A stretch of DNA of 64,000 nt from Malurus cyaneus samueli. Its lineage: Eukaryota; Chordata; Aves; Passeriformes; Maluridae. The translations under genes and the position numbers were made by a program. The DNA lies in NCBI GenBank assembly GCA_009741485.1, contig CM019230.1, positions 8,513,675-8,577,674 of the forward strand. The letters are read 5' to 3'. The first letter of the stretch is position 1. Each line of letters opens with the position of its first letter. Below, in pieces: positions 46,226 through 59,040 of this stretch. The notes under the pieces are model-generated. The model made no database searches. It had not been told where the DNA came from and saw only the letters and a list, made by a program, of their open reading frames with translations.

Positions 46226-46688
46226 CACAGAGAAAAAAAAAATCAGATAGGAGGAATGCCTCAAGAAATTCCACCTCCCAACCCAGGGCTTGGCAACTTC
46301 TTTTGTCCTTCCTGGGCACCTAGCCATTAAAATAACCACCCACCCATTAGTGTGTCTTAGCAACAAAATGGGAAAAAAATCCCCCAAGAGGGGAAACAAA
46401 AGGAGAAATCCTAACCTCCAACAGGCATGTTGGATGCACTGAATTTTAGATATAGGATGAAAATTTCAGTGATGGTTTCTGGGAAGTGAATGACAGTTCT
46501 TTTCCATAGGAAGGAAAGCACGTAGCTACAGTGTTTCAGATGAAAGTCTCTGCAGGGACAATAAAGTCAGCAGAACCCATTGGTCTGGCAGCTTTTTTCA
46601 GGGAGCTATCATTGAAAATGTATTGAATTTTGGAAGTGCAATTGAAATTTTGTCAGTGATAATGACAGCTATTTTTTCATAGGAAAGA

Positions 46689-47189
46689 ATGCATGCAGCC
46701 TTTTCAGCATTAAGAAGCTGCCCAGGGGAGGTAAATGGGACTGAGGCTGACAATTGGATTAGGTCTGTCAAGGCTGTCCCTTCACATCCCATCATCAAAA
46801 CTGTCCCACAGTCACCCACATCACTGCCCTGTGATGCAGTCCAGAGGTCTCAGAAGCCACAGATGTCTGCCATGCCCAGAGCAGGTTTCCATGTCACGAG
46901 CAGTGTGAATGGGTCTAAAGTGGAGCTGCCCCCACAGAGCTCAGACAGCAAGAAGCCACCTCCCTCTTCCAAGCTGCTGAATTCCAGTCAAGAGCCAGTG
47001 GCCATGAGCAGTGACCAGATCCTGAGGGATTCCCATGGCAGTGCTGCAGCACAGCTGACCAAGGAGACCCACAGGCAGTTGCCAGAACCCAAAATGGTTG
47101 TTGGCCTTTCCTCCCCTCGGCAGTCCATCATCTGCACACCAACACTGGGGAGAGCTGCTTACCTTGCTAAAATACATGTACTGACGTAG
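46689..47189 (+). other. Unassigned open frame, Ser/Pro-rich, 166 codons
   Basis: An open frame lies behind an acceptor-like TTTTTTCATAG. Its predicted sequence is rich in Ser, Pro, Gln and Lys (SSVNGSKVELPPQSSDSKK, SSKLLNSSQEPVAMSSD) and could be a disordered tail exon like those of the USP36/42 family, here on the strand opposite to the USP gene. No upstream exon was found, and its last third runs into the 165-bp satellite-like sequence. It may be an exon fragment of an inverted paralogue, or chance. Confidence 0.2.
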
Positions 47190-47700
47190 TTTCCAGGACA
47201 CCAGATCTGAAATGTGGACATGACCTCCAAAACTGACTACATCCAGAAGTTGCTCCCACATTAAAAGGCCTTTGCCTCCCTAGGGTAGCCTGTCATCTGC
47301 ACATCAGCTCTGAGGCCAACTGCCTGCCTTTCCGAAGAAAAAATACTGCTATGAATTTCAGGAGCCCATCTCTGAAATTTGCATCCAAACTCCAAAAACT
47401 AATACATCCAGACATTGCTCACACACATATGATGCCAGTACAGAAAGCTGTTGCAACCATAAACTCCCCTGTCTTTTCTTCAGCTTGCATACTGCACGAG
47501 CTGTCCTCAGCTCTAGCTACAAGCACACCATTTCTCTTTTGCCAAGTGCACACTGTCCATCTAGTGGTTTTTCAGGGAAATATGCCAGGAGTGAAGCACT
47601 TGCTGCAGAAGTCTTTCCATGTCTTAGACTTTTCACACATAGCACAATCTGGGCAATGAGAAGAAGTGATGAAGTGCATGTTTTCATCCTGGTACATTTT
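47110..47700 (+). repeat. Satellite-like repeat, about 165 bp, plus orientation
   Basis: Comparable words recur: CCATCATCTGCACACC (about 47127), CTGTCATCTGCACATC (about 47289) and CTTGCATACTGCACGAG (about 47484). They are followed at equivalent offsets by CCAAAACTGACTACATCCAG and CCAAAAACTAATACATCCAG. Units are strongly diverged. Confidence 0.5.
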
Positions 47701-48224
47701 TATATACAAGCATATGTGGGTCTTTGGTGCTTGTGAGGCTTTAATGTGTGCAAACTTGTGTACAATGGACTTTTATTTTCTGCATGCTCCAGATGAGAAC
47801 TAATTCTCTACATTAGAGAATTACTTAATCTTCCTTAATCTCAAGAAACTGAAAAAAAGACTGGTACCTTCTCTGCAAAACCATGGCCAGCACCTTAAAG
47901 GTATTTATTGTTGCTTTTGACAGACATGCCACAGTTACACTGAGATATGAAACACCGTATTAAAGACTATTTCTCCATTCACTTCACATAAGTATTTTTA
48001 ATTTGTTCTGTTTTGAAGGAAAAAATCAACCTTCACAATTCTTGCTTTGACTGAGGACACTGCCAGATGTGATATTTGGTGGCTACAACATGCAATAAGC
48101 CCACAAAATTCATAGGAAATTTGAATCATGAAGAACTTGATTTTGGAGCTATAGATCTCTGGTATTTGCTAAGTCCAGAGGATGCCTAAGAAAGAAATAA
48201 GGGGAGAAGTTTACTGTCATCTTT
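47701..48224. other. Intergenic, nothing recognised
   Basis: AT-rich sequence between two parts of the satellite-like region. Confidence 0.4.
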
Positions 48225-50570
48225 GTGATGAGCTATGCCCTGAAACAGCTTTTTTTACTGTCCTGGGATGGTTGATTTGAGAGCAGGGGTATCTCCAGCT
48301 TGGCTCTGCCCTTGGGATGCTCTGGAGCCGGGCTCGGTGCGGTTCGTTCTTTCGGCAGTCGGCAGCGCCATCGTGCCGTGATTTTGATAAGCGCTGACGG
48401 TGACAAAAGCCAAACGCTTTTGTGGCCGGACCCATTCGTGTGTGAACAGTTCGTGCGAGCGCTGCGCTGCGGATCCTGGTTCTTCAGACTGAAAGAATGT
48501 GATCCCGTATAGAGAGGAAAGGAAGAAGAATCATCTCGTTGTTGACCGTGCAGTTTATAGGCTGCCAAAGAAAAGAGAATTCCAATATAGCCTCTTTCTT
48601 CAAATTTTGTGTGGGACTAGCTGCTGAAAACTCTTGGTTTTGTGACTGGATTCTATTAAACTGAAAGTGCATGAGAGTGCATAGAACTGAATGGAGAAAC
48701 CTCTGTGCTGCACTTTATAAGCTGCAAGGTGAAAGGGAAGGCCAGCACTTATTCTTCCAGGACCTTTAGTATGGGAATAACTGCTCAACATAGTATGATT
48801 AGAAGCTGGGTTGTGCAAGAGTTAAAGAATGTGATGGTACCTGCAGCTAAGCAGGCGAGTGCATAAATCCGGGGGCCCCGTTGCTTTTCACAGGATGCAC
48901 ATTTAGTGTGGAGACAGCAACAGTTTGTGGAACCACAGCTTTTGTGATCTATGTTTACACTCAATACTGTTAGTTTAGGTTCAGGAGCTACGCATGATTG
49001 AAAGCAGAATGTGACAGCACATTTCATTTGTAAAGAAAGCTCATAGACATGGCTTGCATGTGGTGTTGATAGCCTTCAATGTGAATGTGAAACCAAGTTC
49101 TCTCCTTTATTTTTTTTTCATATTCAAATTGTGGCTCAGTGAGAGAGCAAAATTGTATGGATGTATACAGCTGAAATAAAAATGCATGATACCAATTGTG
49201 TGTTGTACAGTTTAAAGCTGAATAGCAAAAACAATGTCCAGCACTATCTCTTTTGTTCTAAGATGTTTTGTTTAATGCAGCAGATCCTGACAGTCTCTGA
49301 GTGAAACTGGAAATATAAGATTCAGTATGGAACCAGTATTGGTTTACGTGTGCTCCTTGTCAGATCTTCATACTGTCATACTCAAAACTCTGGGACAGAG
49401 TTGCAGGAATCCAGAAAAAAAGCTCTTTCACAAACGGTGTCCCCTGAGAACACACTCGCTCATGTAACTTGCACCTGTTGAACTGCATCACACCTCCCAG
49501 AGAAATGTACATTCCCTCAAGCTCTATGTACCATCCTAATCTTTCATAGATGTCAAACATAATACAACCATGGTGTTCTGCACACTCGTTCTCAAGCATC
49601 AAGCACTTTCATCCTCCCTGAGTCTGAAATGTTTGTGTACTTCTTGTATAGAGCACTGTTCCAGCACAGAAGCAGTACAGTGCTCTGCTTCTGTTGAAAT
49701 ACAGTCCTGTTGAAATGCACTGCCTTCTCCACTCTACATACCATCAAATTATGGCACTACATGAAACTAAACCAAAAGTTTTGGGCTACATATTGCACAG
49801 ATAAATATGCTAGCTCTGACATTGCCCCTTATGTGTGGAAATTTGTATTCACTCCACAGCTACATGTACTCACATTTTTCACTTTTGCTGAACCTAACTT
49901 TAAAACTAAAACATCCAGGAGCTTCTCCCACAGCAATGGTCTAAGAATAAAAGCTTACACATGCCCCTTGCACCCTGTGTACATCACACCCAGGACTGTG
50001 TGCTCAGATCGATGTATCCTCATGCACTTTCAGTCTCATGGAGTCCAGTTATAAAACTCTCAGCAGATGGTCCCACACAAAACGTTGAAGAAGAAAGAGG
50101 CTATATTGGAATTCACTTTTCTTTTGCAGCCTATCAACTGCACGGTCAACAACGAGATGATTCTTCTTCCTTTCCTCTCTATGCCGGATCACATTCTTTC
50201 AGTCTGAAGAACCAGGATCCGCAGCGGAGCTCTTGCACGAACTGTTCACACACGAATGGGTCAGGCCAGAAAAGCGCTTGGCTTTTGCCACCGTCAGCGC
50301 TTATCAAAATCACGGCACGATGGCGCTGCCGACTGCCGAAAGAACGAACCGCACCGAGCCCGGCTCCAGAGCATCTCAAGGGCAGAGCCTGGCTGGAGAC
50401 ATCCCTGCTCTCAAATCAACCGTGCCAGGACAAAAACATTTCGCTGACCTACCCCTTCCAAGTACAAACTCTTATTTGCACCATACCCAAAGGGCAACAT
50501 GAATTCCTTTGCACTAAGAAATCTTTTTTTACTCTCACCGAGTCTGGCTACAAACTTGAAAACACCTAGC
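48225..50570. repeat. Large inverted repeat built of the 165-bp family
   Basis: The segment from about 48225 to 48985 is the reverse complement of about 49770 to 50450. Identity is highest at the outer 300 bp (GGGCTCGGTGCGGTTCGTTC at 48330 against its complement near 50355) and decreases inward. Within the left arm, TTTATAGGCTGCC, TTTATAAGCTGCA and TTTAAAGCTGAAT recur at roughly 162-bp steps or multiples. In the right arm the same motif is inverted. The loop between the arms is about 0.8 kb. Confidence 0.75.
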
Positions 50571-51039
50571 CAAAACAGAGCTCACAAAAGTGCAAATTGA
50601 TAAGTCTATTGCTGACTATGGCTTCAGCTGTACCCATGGAACTACCAGCACACACCCCAGTATTTCCACTTTCTTTCTGAGTGCTATGACCCATCATAAT
50701 CCTTCAGTCTCGTAGAGTCAAGATTCGAGCTGAATGGCAATAGGGACTGCTCAGACTCTAAATGTACCAGGACTGAAAGCTCAACAGCTTGGCTTTTGCA
50801 TTCCCACCTTAATAGTTCAACAGGTCTAGCCAACAGAAGCGCTTATTAGGAAAAGCAATTAATTTCACCAATGTAGGAACACGTAATGTATGGAATCAAA
50901 ATTGGTTTCTTTGTCAGAGAGGAACTATAAGCCCATCTCAAAAGAAATGAGATTCTCTCCTCAAAAATAGAAAGCATCTGGGGATTGATCCCATAAAAAG
51001 GTGGATCAGAACACTGTTACTGGGCATTACTTCCCCTGG
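50571..51039. other. Intergenic, nothing recognised
   Basis: No exon or clear repeat, although weak continuation of the satellite-like words is possible. Confidence 0.35.
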
Positions 51040-51490
51040 TAGGGACAGGAAAGGATAGGCAAGTAAAGGCCAGGTAAGAAAGGGACATGAAAATCATGGC
51101 AGGGAATGGGTGCACAATGCTGTGCGAGGCAAGAGATGGGCAGTCAAGGTCAGGCAAGAAAATAGAGGGGTCAGAAAGGCAAAACAAATCAAAGAACAGG
51201 AAGACAAAGCATCTCAAGACCAGGGAAGAAAGGAGCAGGCTTATCAAAGCAGGGGATGTGTTTGAAAGGCAGTGTAAGGGAAGAGAATATGTAGGCAGGG
51301 CAAGGAAGACAAGGAATGGTTTTGAAAGACAAGGCAATTGAGATGTAGACAAGGCAATGAGAGTCATAGGAGGAGCAGACAGGGCAAGGCAAGATGAGGG
51401 AAGAAAAAAGCAGGCAGTTAAAGGTGGGGGATGGATATAAAAGGCAAGGCAGGAAAGGCTGTGAAAATGTAAGCAAGGAAAGGCAGAGCA
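51040..51490. repeat. Purine-rich degenerate repeat
   Basis: Plus strand is strongly A/G-biased, with recurring AGGCAAG, GGAAGAAA and AAAGGCA words (AGGCAAGTAAAGGCCAGGTA, AGGCAGGGCAAGGAAGACAA). Long minus-strand Leu/Pro/Ser frames over it are artefacts of composition. Confidence 0.7.
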
Positions 51491-51539
51491 GAAATCATCC
51501 AGTGGTGTGTAGATGAAGTCAGGTCTATGAAAGGGTCAG

Positions 51540-52075
51540 GTGTGGTATTAGTATATGGGTTGGATTTAGGGTTTATATTATGTACAGGTTAGGGTTAACT
51601 TAATTTTGGGGTTAGGGTTAATTTTGGAGTTAGTTTTAGGGTAAGGGTCAGATTATTGTTAGGGTTAGGTGAGGACTAGGGTTAATGTTTTGTTTATGCA
51701 TAGTTTAGGGTTGGGGTTATGCTTAGATTTACAATTAGTGTTAAGTTCAGGTTTATGGTAAGTTTTAGAGTTAGATTTTTATGATTTGGTTCACTATTAT
51801 TTACTATTTAAGGTTTAAGGTTTGGTTAGTGTTAGGTTTAGTTTTAGACTTTTTTAAAGCTCAATTTTTTGGTTTAAGTTTATCTAAGCGTTCTCATTTT
51901 TGTTAGAGTTATGTTTACATTTATTATTAGGCTTAAGGTTATGTTTAAGGTTTTTTTTAAGGGTTAGGTTTAGGGTTAGGATTTCAGTTTACTGTAGCAT
52001 AATTTAAATATTAGTGTTAGTGTTTATCTTAGTTTTTGGGTTCGGGTTTCATTTTTCTCTAGGCTTACCAAAGGT
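51540..52075 (+). repeat. Degenerate telomere-like (TTAGGG) block
   Basis: GTTAGGGTTAA, TTTAGGGTTT, GTTAGGGTTAGG and TTTAGGGTTAGGA-like words occur across 500 bp, with many mutated units (GTTAGAG, GTTAGTGTT). The G-rich strand reads left to right. Confidence 0.8.
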
Positions 52076-52539
52076 TGTATTCCACTTTCTAAAACTGCAA
52101 ATATGCAAGAATTTCTTATAGATGATATTAGCAAGGACTGGTGAATCTGACTGTCCTTAGTCTCCTGGGGTCTGCCTCTCATCTGCCTCGAGATAATGTG
52201 GCAATGAGCTTTCCTCCCTGTGAAAGTGATCCAAAATTTTATTCCAGGTTTCTTAGGCCAAAAGTGGCACTCTGCCTCCTAAAGCTGCGACTGTGTGAGG
52301 ATTGCTCCCAGATGTAGGATGTTCATACCAACAGTTCCGGCTGGCCTTGGCATCTTGGGGCCTCCTCTTGCTGGGATGGAGGGTTTTCCTTCCTGTGTTA
52401 AAGAGCTGTTATTCCAAACTAGGTGCCCTGAGCCTAAAGCATTTTTGGATAATGTGGGGCTGGGAGTTCAGCATCTCCTCAGCAAGTGCTAAGGAGCAGC
52501 AGAACATCCTGAACCAGGGGCTGAGGAGGGCTCAGGCTC
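52076..52539. other. Intergenic, nothing recognised
   Basis: Mixed composition, no exon or known repeat seen. Confidence 0.4.
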
Positions 52540-52860
52540 CAGCAGGAAGAGCAGGCGCTTCCCCTTGCAAATATTAACGCTTTAAGATTTCTCGTTTAAA
52601 GGCCTAATTGGGCTCTAGGTGAGCTGGCACACTAGAAGAGAGCCTAATAGAGACATTGCAGTGCTATTAGCACAGATGGTTGTCATATGTATGCAAATGA
52701 GGAGCAAATTGAATTTGGTGTCTCCTCTTGCCAGCTGTCCTATCAGCACTGGCTCCTGCAGCAGCAAAAGACACTGTCACTGCTCTGCTAATCTGTCACC
52801 TCAGATTAATTACAGCTAATGCATTAATCTTCATTTGTTTCCCCATACAAAGGAAGTATC
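52540..52860. promoter_or_regulatory. Candidate conserved enhancer-like element
   Basis: Dense homeodomain- and POU-like words: GGCCTAATTGGGC, TATGCAAATGAGG, CAGATTAATTACAGC and CTAATGCATTAATC, with an E-box CAGATGG. The words sit in non-repetitive, non-coding DNA with a balanced composition. This is a pattern-based call without any alignment. Confidence 0.35.
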
Positions 52861-55800
52861 TTGTTCTTTCAAGTACACTCTGGTGGGATGGGGTGCTCCA
52901 GCCTGGGAAAAGAAAAGAGAAAGGGAAGGAGGGCCAGACAGCTTCATTAGTGGCAGCCCTGGGGGCTGGGGCTGCTGGAGCCTTAGTGGGGCTTTCGTGC
53001 TCCTTCTGGCAAACCAGATCCCACTGGGGGCACTGGGAGCCTCAGCCACCTGCTGGGAGCTCCTGGGACCTCCACTTTCCTCTGTGATGCTTCCTGGGAC
53101 ACATTTCTCTACTTGGCTTTGTCCTAAAAGCACCAGTGTCACTCCTTTCCCAAGCTGGCAGCTTCCAAGGGACTGATTAGGTTTTAGCACAGACCTTTGC
53201 CACTTCCCAGTAAAGCTGCTGTAATGAATGTGCTGGGCCAAGAAGGCCCTTCAGGATGCTGCCATCCTTCATAGGGTGGCACTTTTACTGCTGTCTTGGG
53301 TGGGAAGAGAACTAGTTGCTTCAACCTCACCACTAATTTTGACATCTTGATTAAAAGCAAAATAATTGTTGTCTTCTATTTTTTTTTCCCCCACATGAAT
53401 ATATTGCAGCTGAAACATTTTACAGACTTCTGGAGTCAGCATCCCCTATATTTTTGGATAGAAGTTCAGTCTCTAATTTTTTACCCAGTTTTCTGCTATT
53501 TACTGGAGTAATCCATAGTTCTCCTCAGTCCTCCATTAGCTTAGGTTTTGGACTGCTGTGTCTGCTCTGCATGTGGTCTCTGATAGTGTAATCTGAAGTG
53601 TAGTGATGACAAATGTTAATGATGTCTGTTTAATCACTCTGCAGGAGCTCAAATCCCTTGTATCCCGTGGTCTGGAGAGATGCTAAAGGAGCCAAGGTGA
53701 ACAACTTCTAGCCAGCTTGAGACAGCAGGAGCTCTGTTACATGCAGCAGTAACATCTTGGAGGTATTTTCACATGTTCTTTTGATCCTAAAACCTATTCC
53801 CCTTGCTAGGCTGCTCTGCTGCACCAATGCCCAGGATTCACCATCCCCTTTCAATGCATTCTCCAGTAACCCACACTGGGTGGATCATTGAAATGAAGTT
53901 AAATGAAAGCCTTGTGATGGCATCACCTCATTTCTTAACCTGTTCCTATATTAGCAGAGACCTGGTTATTTCTCTGCCCCTGCTCTAAGAGCCACCCAAG
54001 GGTCCCTATTCCCTTCTTTTTGGGCCATGAAGCTGCTGCTGTTCGAGAAGGAGGAAAGACTTGGTACCTTCCCACCTCACAGCAACACTCACTTTATTCT
54101 CTGTCTTTCCAATGGCATTTTTATGAAGTTTGGTAGGAGTAACATTAACACTAGGATGATTCTGCAGTGGAGAAGTGCTTCCCTCTACCACACAGAGTGT
54201 TTTCTCTGGTTTCTCTGTGTGTGGAAGCTCAGATGTTCCTTCTGTCTAATAGGGTTTGAAGCTGTCTGAATTTGGCAGTGTTTCTGTTAACTGCAGTCTT
54301 CATATCCAGTCCTTAATTCAAGTTGGGCTGGCAGGATGTGTGGGGGTGCCTGGGATGAGGGCAGGATTTGGGGTGTCCCTGAAATTTGTATACTTCTTGA
54401 AGGCAAAAAGGCTTTTGGGGCATAAGACTTAAAAGAATCTTTGAGTACTTGTGTTCAGTACCCTATGAGCTATGTATGAGTTTTATAGTAAAGTGTAGCC
54501 CTTTTTTTTTTTTTTTTTTTTTTGCAAATATGTGGTCTAGACAGCAAACTCTTAGTCGTGGACAAAATGTTTCCCTCCCGGCCTCATAAAAACACGCCAT
54601 CACCTTTAAAATTTCATGTTCCTGCAGAAAAACTTTCTGCTCTGGACTTATAAGAGGCACTTGAGCATCCCTGCAAGTGGAAAAACAGAGGAAAAAATAT
54701 TGTCTGGGTTCCAGGGAGGTTTTGGGGAACACATGGGGCATCATCAATTTTACCAGAGGCATATGCTAGTTGTTCTTTATTATTGTTCATAATTTATGTA
54801 AGTGTATTCCTCCCTTTCCAGAGAAGAGGGCAGGTACCCGAGCACTCTCCATCAATCCAGAGCTCCAGCAAACCCACACTTCTCCCCTTTACCCTGCAGC
54901 AGGGGCCCTCATCATAGCAGGGAGAGCTGGTTCACCCTCATTACTTCCTCCTCTGGTTTGCATAGGCAAAGAAATGCAAAACATATCCCAGGAAGGCAAT
55001 AATGTGTTGGTGACACCCGTGGCATAGGCTTTCCAGGTGACAAGGTTATTGCAGCATCAGCTGCTCCCTGGCTTCATCCCCAAGGATCTGCATCACTTTG
55101 TTTGCATTCCAGCCACAGTCCTGGGGCTATTTGTAGTGCTTGGAATATATTTGGATGTAAACACACAATGCAGGTTGCCATGACTGGTGTCTGAGCCCTC
55201 CTGTCTGGATAAACAAAGCTCTGGTTTGGATCCAACTCCACCTGTGCTCACTGTGTGTGTTGGTAAATGAATGGTGCAGTGAGGAGAGACAGCTGGAAAT
55301 TCAAGGCTTTTCAGTGTTCCCCAGCAGTGTCTGGATGCTGCCCAAATCTCTGCTAATTGGCCCCAGGAGACCCCCATTTACTGCACCCTCATCAGTTTTC
55401 TGAGCCTAAGGGGGGAAAAAATCCCTGGATGGTGTGCATGGGGTAGCACTTTGTATTCACACAAAATATCACAGGTTTGGTATCAGCAAACCCCTCCTGT
55501 GCCTCCAGAGCCCACCTGATGAATCCTGCCTGGAAAACACTGGGCAAAACTCAGCCCTGGGTGCAAGTGCCATCCTTTTGTCTGTGCTGGAGCAAACTGG
55601 GAGCTGTCTGCATCGGGTGGGCTCTGGAGGTACAGAAATATTGAAGCAGGTGGGTGGAATTTTGGCTGGCCCAGGGTGTTTTTGACAGCGAGTAATAAGG
55701 AATTACAGTTTGAAAGAGTGAGATTTAGGGCTTCCATGCTGTTGCATGACAATGAACTGCCAGCCCCAAGGTGGGCAAGGTAGCCTGGAACTCTGGGCTT

Positions 55801-56284
55801 CCAGGAACTGATATCAATCACTCCTGCCCATCCCTGATTTGCCACATAGGCTCTGCCAGCAGCTTTGAGGGTGACAGCAGGGAAAGGTTTTCCCCTGGAT
55901 TTAACTCCCATTCCATACTCTGGAACTGCAGTCAGCCAAAATAGCAGCTTTGAGCTGATGAATGATGGCATTAAAGGTGTTCTCTTCCTCCTGTGAACAA
56001 TTTGATTTGGGCCCCTGTGCCACTGTCCTGACACTGTCTCTCCTTCCTCTGTCTGGTGCCTGATGAGGTTGTGGGGGTTTGTGTCAGCTGGGTCTATCTC
56101 TGCCTTGTTTATTGGCTTCCTACCAATTTGTAGCTTATCAAAACTTCACCATCAGAAGCAACTCCCCTTATAGCAAATGTTGGATACAAGGTCTGTCCAA
56201 ACTGCTGACTTTTTATTTCATGGGACCACCCTTTTCCCCAAGATAAGATTCATTCTGAGTTTATGTTAAATTAATTGGCTCCCA

Positions 56285-56320
<36 letters not shown>

Positions 56321-58732
56321 CACTTAAATATATATTTTGAAGGATTTGGTCATGCTTTTTGTTTTCTTTTGGGAGGGTCAGGAAAACATTTTGTTTGTCT
56401 CAGCATGCTGTATTTGATTTTTTTGTTTCCTCCTTTTTAGTTATTAAACATGTATATCTTTTGAAACAGAGCTTGGTTTCCAAATGAAATGCCAGAAAGT
56501 CTTTCCTTGAAAATACCAAGACAAATGTGTTTTGATGTTCCATTTTTCTTCCTGATTTTGTTGCCAAATAACCAAATTAATTTAATGTGAGTTTGCTATT
56601 AGTTTCAGTCAATTGTAATATATATTTTTTTAAAAAGACATGCTTTCCCTTGATAACAGAGGAGGGGGGGAATGATGCTTGTGGCAGAGCAGGATTTTGT
56701 GTATTGTTTTCTGACAGAACAAAACAGTTTATGAAAGGTGGAAACTAGAGCTAAAAATATGAAAAAACCCTCTCATATCTAATCAGGCAACAGTTTCTCT
56801 CAGGCAAATCATAGAGATCTTACCAAGAGCCCAGGAAGTACCTGGAAATATTCCCACACCATTAATACACTTGACATCTTGCACTGAACAGTCTGTTGTG
56901 TGAAATGGAGACAAATTCAACAAATTTGGTATCTGTTTTCTACCTTGTAACGCTCTATGTTTATTTGCTACATTCTTCTAATTTTTAATACCTATTTTTT
57001 TTTGGTATCTTTGCTCTGACTGGTGCTCCAGTGACCCTGTATCCAAGGAAAGGTGCTGCTGCCACAAAGGCTGTGATGGGGAATTTTGTCAAGGCTGCTT
57101 GGGTGCTGCCAAACTTTGGAGAAGTTGTTTGTCCTTCTGGGAGGCAGCAGAAACCACAAAGTTCTTGTGGCATCTTCCATGCCCTGGGTGGAAAGTTGGG
57201 GGTGTGGCCCCTTCCTTCTTGATGCAGATGTAAAAGGATGTCACAGAACCTCCTCTCCAGCTTCAGACATGAGCTTTAATGGCTTTTCAAGCATCTGTTG
57301 TTTTCTGGTTTGTTCTCTTTGTGCTCAGCACCTGGCATGTACAAAATGTGTTTCAAAGGATAAATAAATCACTCTGATCATCATGATAGTCATAATGAAT
57401 CACTCAAGCCGTGAGGAAGGAGGATCCCAAAGACTCTGTAGGAGCTGGGTGTCAGGTTTAGTTTTGGACAGACCCTCAGTTCATGGCAGATCCCTTGCAG
57501 GTTTTGGTGTTTTACACCAAGAGGTGATCACAATTCCGTGGGTCAGGCTGGGATGCAGAAGCTCAGTGTGGGCTTTGGCATCACTGCCCCACAGCTCCCA
57601 GGCAAGAATCTCCAGAACCCCACCAGATGTGGTGTAGCTGGTGGAGACAGGATGTATGAAACCAGCCAGCTTGGGGTTTTCTGCTTTTAGTGAGGGAAGA
57701 AAGAAAATAAATGGACAAAATAACAGAGCAGTGTTGCCTATCCAACTGACTGAGAACTGAGAACTAGAGAGAAAAAGAATAATTAAAACTCATGCTATTT
57801 TTGGGAAACTGATAACAATAGATTTCTATTTGGCTCTTGTCTTTTGAGCATCTCCTGCTTGGGATTTTTTGCTCAACCTGACTGGAAACCTATTATTTTG
57901 TTTAAATGAAAGATGATCCTGATACCTGGCTGTGGAAACCATTGCAAAACAAACCTGACCAGCTTGCACAAGACAATTGTAGCACTGGCAAAGAGAAGGT
58001 AAAGTTTAAAAATCTTTATCATCTAATAACCTAAAGCTGTTATTAAGCACCTGCAGGTAAGAGGGAAAGCAGTCCTCAGCACACACTTCTAAAATGACTC
58101 ATGAATAGGAATGCATTTGGCATTAAAGTTTTCATTTCAGTATTTCCTTCTTGGTGTACATTCAGTAATTCTGTATATTCAGTAATTCCTTCTTGGTGTA
58201 CAGAAGCCTCATTGAACTATGGTCAACTGCCTGTCCTGTTGGACTTACTTGCTATAGACAAGCTTTGCTGGGACAATTTTGGGAAGAATTTGGCAATTGT
58301 TTTACTGCATCAAGGTGTTTGCTCAGGGCAAGGTTTGATCTCTGTGGTGGGCGGATGTGAGAAAGAGGAGTGACAGAGAAGTTTTCTTGTGGAAACAGGA
58401 TCAGGTCTGGATAAAAGGCAGCAGAGGATGAATGAAAACACTTGACTCTCCTGTTCCATGTTTTTTAGGAGCATTTTCTTTTGAGTGGGTCACTGTTTGC
58501 TGAGCATACCCTCTTGCTTCACTTTGTAAGTGTGCTACCCACTTTCATTAAGAGGGATGAAAATGGGATATTCCATCTTGCAGAGGGGCAGGAAGGGGTG
58601 CAGCTGAGACTGTTTTCTCCCATAGAGCTGTTCACAGCTTGACACAATTCATCATTCATACTCACTGTGCAGTGTGATATGGTGTGGACAGCAGTTGCAC
58701 TGGCTTAAAATATCCCAAAGATGGTCATTCTA
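52861..58732. other. Gene-poor DNA with homopolymer runs
   Basis: No credible exon was found. A T run lies at 54502-54523 and an A run of about 33 bases at 56286-56318. Both could be tails of old retrotransposed sequences, but their bodies are not recognisable. Confidence 0.5.
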
Positions 58733-58835
58733 GAATGACAGAATAGTTGGGTTGGAAAGGACCTTAAAGATAATCTTGTTCCAGCCTCCTGCCATGGGCA
58801 GGGTCACCTTGCACCAGCCCAGGCTGCTCAGTTGC
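58733..58835 (-). repeat. CR1 LINE 3' end remnant
   Basis: Inverted CR1 end: GGGTTGGAAAGGACCTTAAA, then CTCCTGCCATGGGCAGGGTC and CCCAGGCTGCTCAG. Confidence 0.85.
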
Positions 58836-59040
58836 CACAAGGCAGATTCTTCTGGGAGGTTTGGATCAAGTCAAAGCCTGGCCCTCGAGTGCAGAATGAA
58901 CCAGCACACTTTGGCTGCACTCTCTGGACTGCAGACTGATGGAGAAAGCCAGCACAGGGCTGACCATGAGCTTGTGGCTGTGGGACTGTGAGTGGGACAT
59001 TCAGTACCCGCCTGGTGGAGATGATTGGGTGATAAGCTGA

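Noticed and set aside
48225..50570. DNA transposon with long terminal inverted repeats
   Set aside because: No transposase frame lies in the loop, and the arms are made of internal units of about 165 bp, which fits inverted satellite sequence better. I cannot exclude it fully.
51017..51476. Leu/Pro/Ser-rich minus-strand frames that look membrane-like
   Set aside because: They come from the purine-rich degenerate repeat and show no start context or homology.
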